Positions 62,590-64,000 of a stretch of 64,000 bases of DNA are shown in pieces; the first letter of the stretch is position 1, and the number at the start of each line of letters is the position of its first letter. Location: the NCBI GenBank assembly GCA_013398175.1, contig VZRZ01008243.1:57269-121268 (forward strand), read 5' to 3'. A program made the position numbers and the translations under genes. Below the pieces are notes generated by a model. It had not been told where the DNA came from and did no database searches. It worked only from the letters and a program-made list of their open reading frames with translations. Source of the DNA: Climacteris rufus. Its lineage: Eukaryota; Chordata; Aves; Passeriformes; Climacteridae.

Positions 62590-62930
62590 TCAGTGGCACT
62601 AAAGAACATGTTTCCATGGAAACATCAACCTACAGAAGGAGAGAAAGAGGGAGAAAGGAGAGGGAACAGCAGCGGAGGGAGAGTGGCTCCTTTGGCAAAG
62701 GAAGAGCAGCCTCCAGACCCTCCCTCCCCAGTTACAGACAGGAGTGATTATTTGTTTATATTTTGAATCGATTCCCCCTTGGAGATGTGATAGGGAAGAA
62801 GGTGATAGGGTGCCAGCTTGGCCGAACCGCTACAGACCCAAGAAAATCCAGTGACGCTTTTTGGAGCGAGTCTCCTTGCAGGTGTGACTCCGCTCCTGCC
62901 ACCACTGTGAATCCATTGCCCCATACAAAC
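62590..62930. promoter_or_regulatory. Candidate intronic enhancer with an 18-bp palindrome
   Basis: The perfect palindrome ATGTTTCCATGGAAACAT lies at 62608-62625 and is of X-box/RFX type. It is followed by a GA-rich run, GGCTCCTTTGGCAAAGGAAG, and a TTTGTTTATATTT forkhead-like motif. Several CpGs lie at 62.82-62.90 kb. No coding content is seen. Confidence 0.35.
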
Positions 62931-64000
62931 GTGCAAATGCTTTCAACACTTGATAAAATTGAATAACCCCCAAATCGCTTGTGGTTTCTCCTTGGGTCAA
63001 AAAAGTTAAGTTATTTTACTGTTTCTGAGAATGTAATAAAAGGATTTATTTCAGTCTCTCCAGCTTGTTTAGCCTTGCCTGGCTTCTGTCAGTGAGATGG
63101 ACCTTTCTGGCAGATTTGAGTGGTTTTCCACAAGCAAAAATGTCCTGAAAACTCTATAGGAAAACTGATGTGTTCACCTGTTTGCTGGTCTTGACTCCCA
63201 GGACAGAAACTGGAATGAGCTCTGGATAAATAGTGAGATGCCCTGATGGATGACTCCACACCAGCATATCAGACACCTTCAGAAACCAAAGAGGTTGTTG
63301 ACATGCAATCTGCTTAGCCAGTTTTTTTAAGCTAGGGTCCACAGCCATGTGAGAGATTTCAAGGGGATGTACAAAAATTATTAAGAAAAGCAAGGTTGCT
63401 GTCAGTGGGATTAAATTCACTGCATAGGGATAGTAGTTCAACTGGAATATTTTTTGCAACTCTGCAAATTGACAAAGCTTGAAAGACATCATCCTGGGTG
63501 AAAAAGCTCTGAAGACCCTCATTTGACTTCTGTTCTGTGACTGATTCTCCAATCCATGATTGCATGACTATGCTTTAAGACAGATAAACAGATCTGAAGG
63601 ACATCTCTTAACCTTTCAGTATTTGCCTGATTCTAGTAGTATGGCTTTCATCAGTGACCTGTGAGTTGATGCCAAGACATAATTATGACCATTTGTCAGC
63701 TGATCTGACAAATGTAATTTTCCATGCTTTTACTGCCCCATCTAAGCTGATTTTTAGTCCTTTCAAATGAGAGAAATACCTTGAAAACTAGTTTTACTTT
63801 GGAGAAGAGTGATATGTTATCTGTACCTAATGAATAAGGAAGAATGTAAAGGTGTAGCAATAAAAAATAATAATTTCAAAAAGTAATTGGCAGGAATTTA
63901 ATAACTCTGTAAAGCTTTGCAGCTTGATCCAATTTTGGACTGAACATTTAGTTTTTATTTTATCCAGTGACTGTAACAATTTTGACCTTAATGCTAATTT
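62931..64000. other. Intronic end of the window
   Basis: No exon or named repeat is recognised. A 132-codon minus-strand frame at 63154-63552 has a hydrophobic segment but no family that I can identify. Confidence 0.5.

Larger units (their letters stand above)
27565..64000 (+). other. GRIN2B: GRIN2B intron, downstream part (incomplete at the 3' side)
   Basis: No continuation of GluN2B is readable after 27564. The next coding piece, which should open with the YLINVT glycosylation region, is absent, so this intron exceeds 36 kb. Most transposable elements of the window sit here, between 34 and 57 kb. An unrelated gene nested in the intron cannot be excluded, but none is visible. Confidence 0.88.

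Noticed and set aside
63154..63552. 132-codon minus-strand frame with a hydrophobic stretch
   Set aside because: A transposase-derived remnant was considered because the flanking DNA reminded me of hAT-type sequence, but I could not identify any conserved motif.
1..64000. CRISPR array, operon, prophage or other multi-gene system
   Set aside because: No regularly spaced direct repeats and no clustered coding sequences occur; the window is vertebrate intron around one exon.

Overview
This is 64 kb of vertebrate genomic DNA, almost certainly from a bird and probably a passerine. Three things support this. The interspersed repeats are CR1 LINE fragments with avian-type 3' ends. There is a tRNA-Ile-headed, CR1-tailed SINE at 34.2-34.4 kb like the one known from zebra finch. 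Two avian-type endogenous retrovirus LTRs lie at 47-49 kb. I see no bacterial genes, no operons, no CRISPR array and no functional tRNA or rRNA gene.

The only protein-coding sequence I can support is one 599-bp exon of GRIN2B (NMDA receptor subunit GluN2B) on the + strand at 26966-27564. It has a strong polypyrimidine tract and AG acceptor before it and a GTAAGG donor after it. It encodes about residues 138-337, a large part of the extracellular amino-terminal domain, including the residues known to line the ifenprodil pocket. Everything else is intron: 27 kb upstream and 36.4 kb downstream, neither reaching another recognisable exon.

Layout. 1-26 kb: unique intron with one sense CR1 (5.3-6.0 kb), a conserved-element-like patch (8.7-9.1 kb), a weak CpG-rich patch with a perfect RFX X-box (12.9-13.1 kb) and a strong CpG island with another X-box and a donor-like site (18.4-18.7 kb). 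27-34 kb: intron with simple repeats and a short tandem duplication. 34-57 kb: most of the transposable elements, with a nested cluster at 45.8-49.4 kb (CR1, solo LTR, CR1, second LTR-like element with a GGAA microsatellite inside). 58-64 kb: unique intron with three more X-box-type palindromes in enhancer-like settings.

The most interesting non-coding signals are the intronic CpG island as a possible alternative promoter, the recurrence of RFX X-box palindromes, and a 20-bp hairpin at 35.7 kb whose pairing only works fully in sense-strand RNA. I did not find a previously undescribed multi-gene system here. The long open frames outside the exon look like chance.
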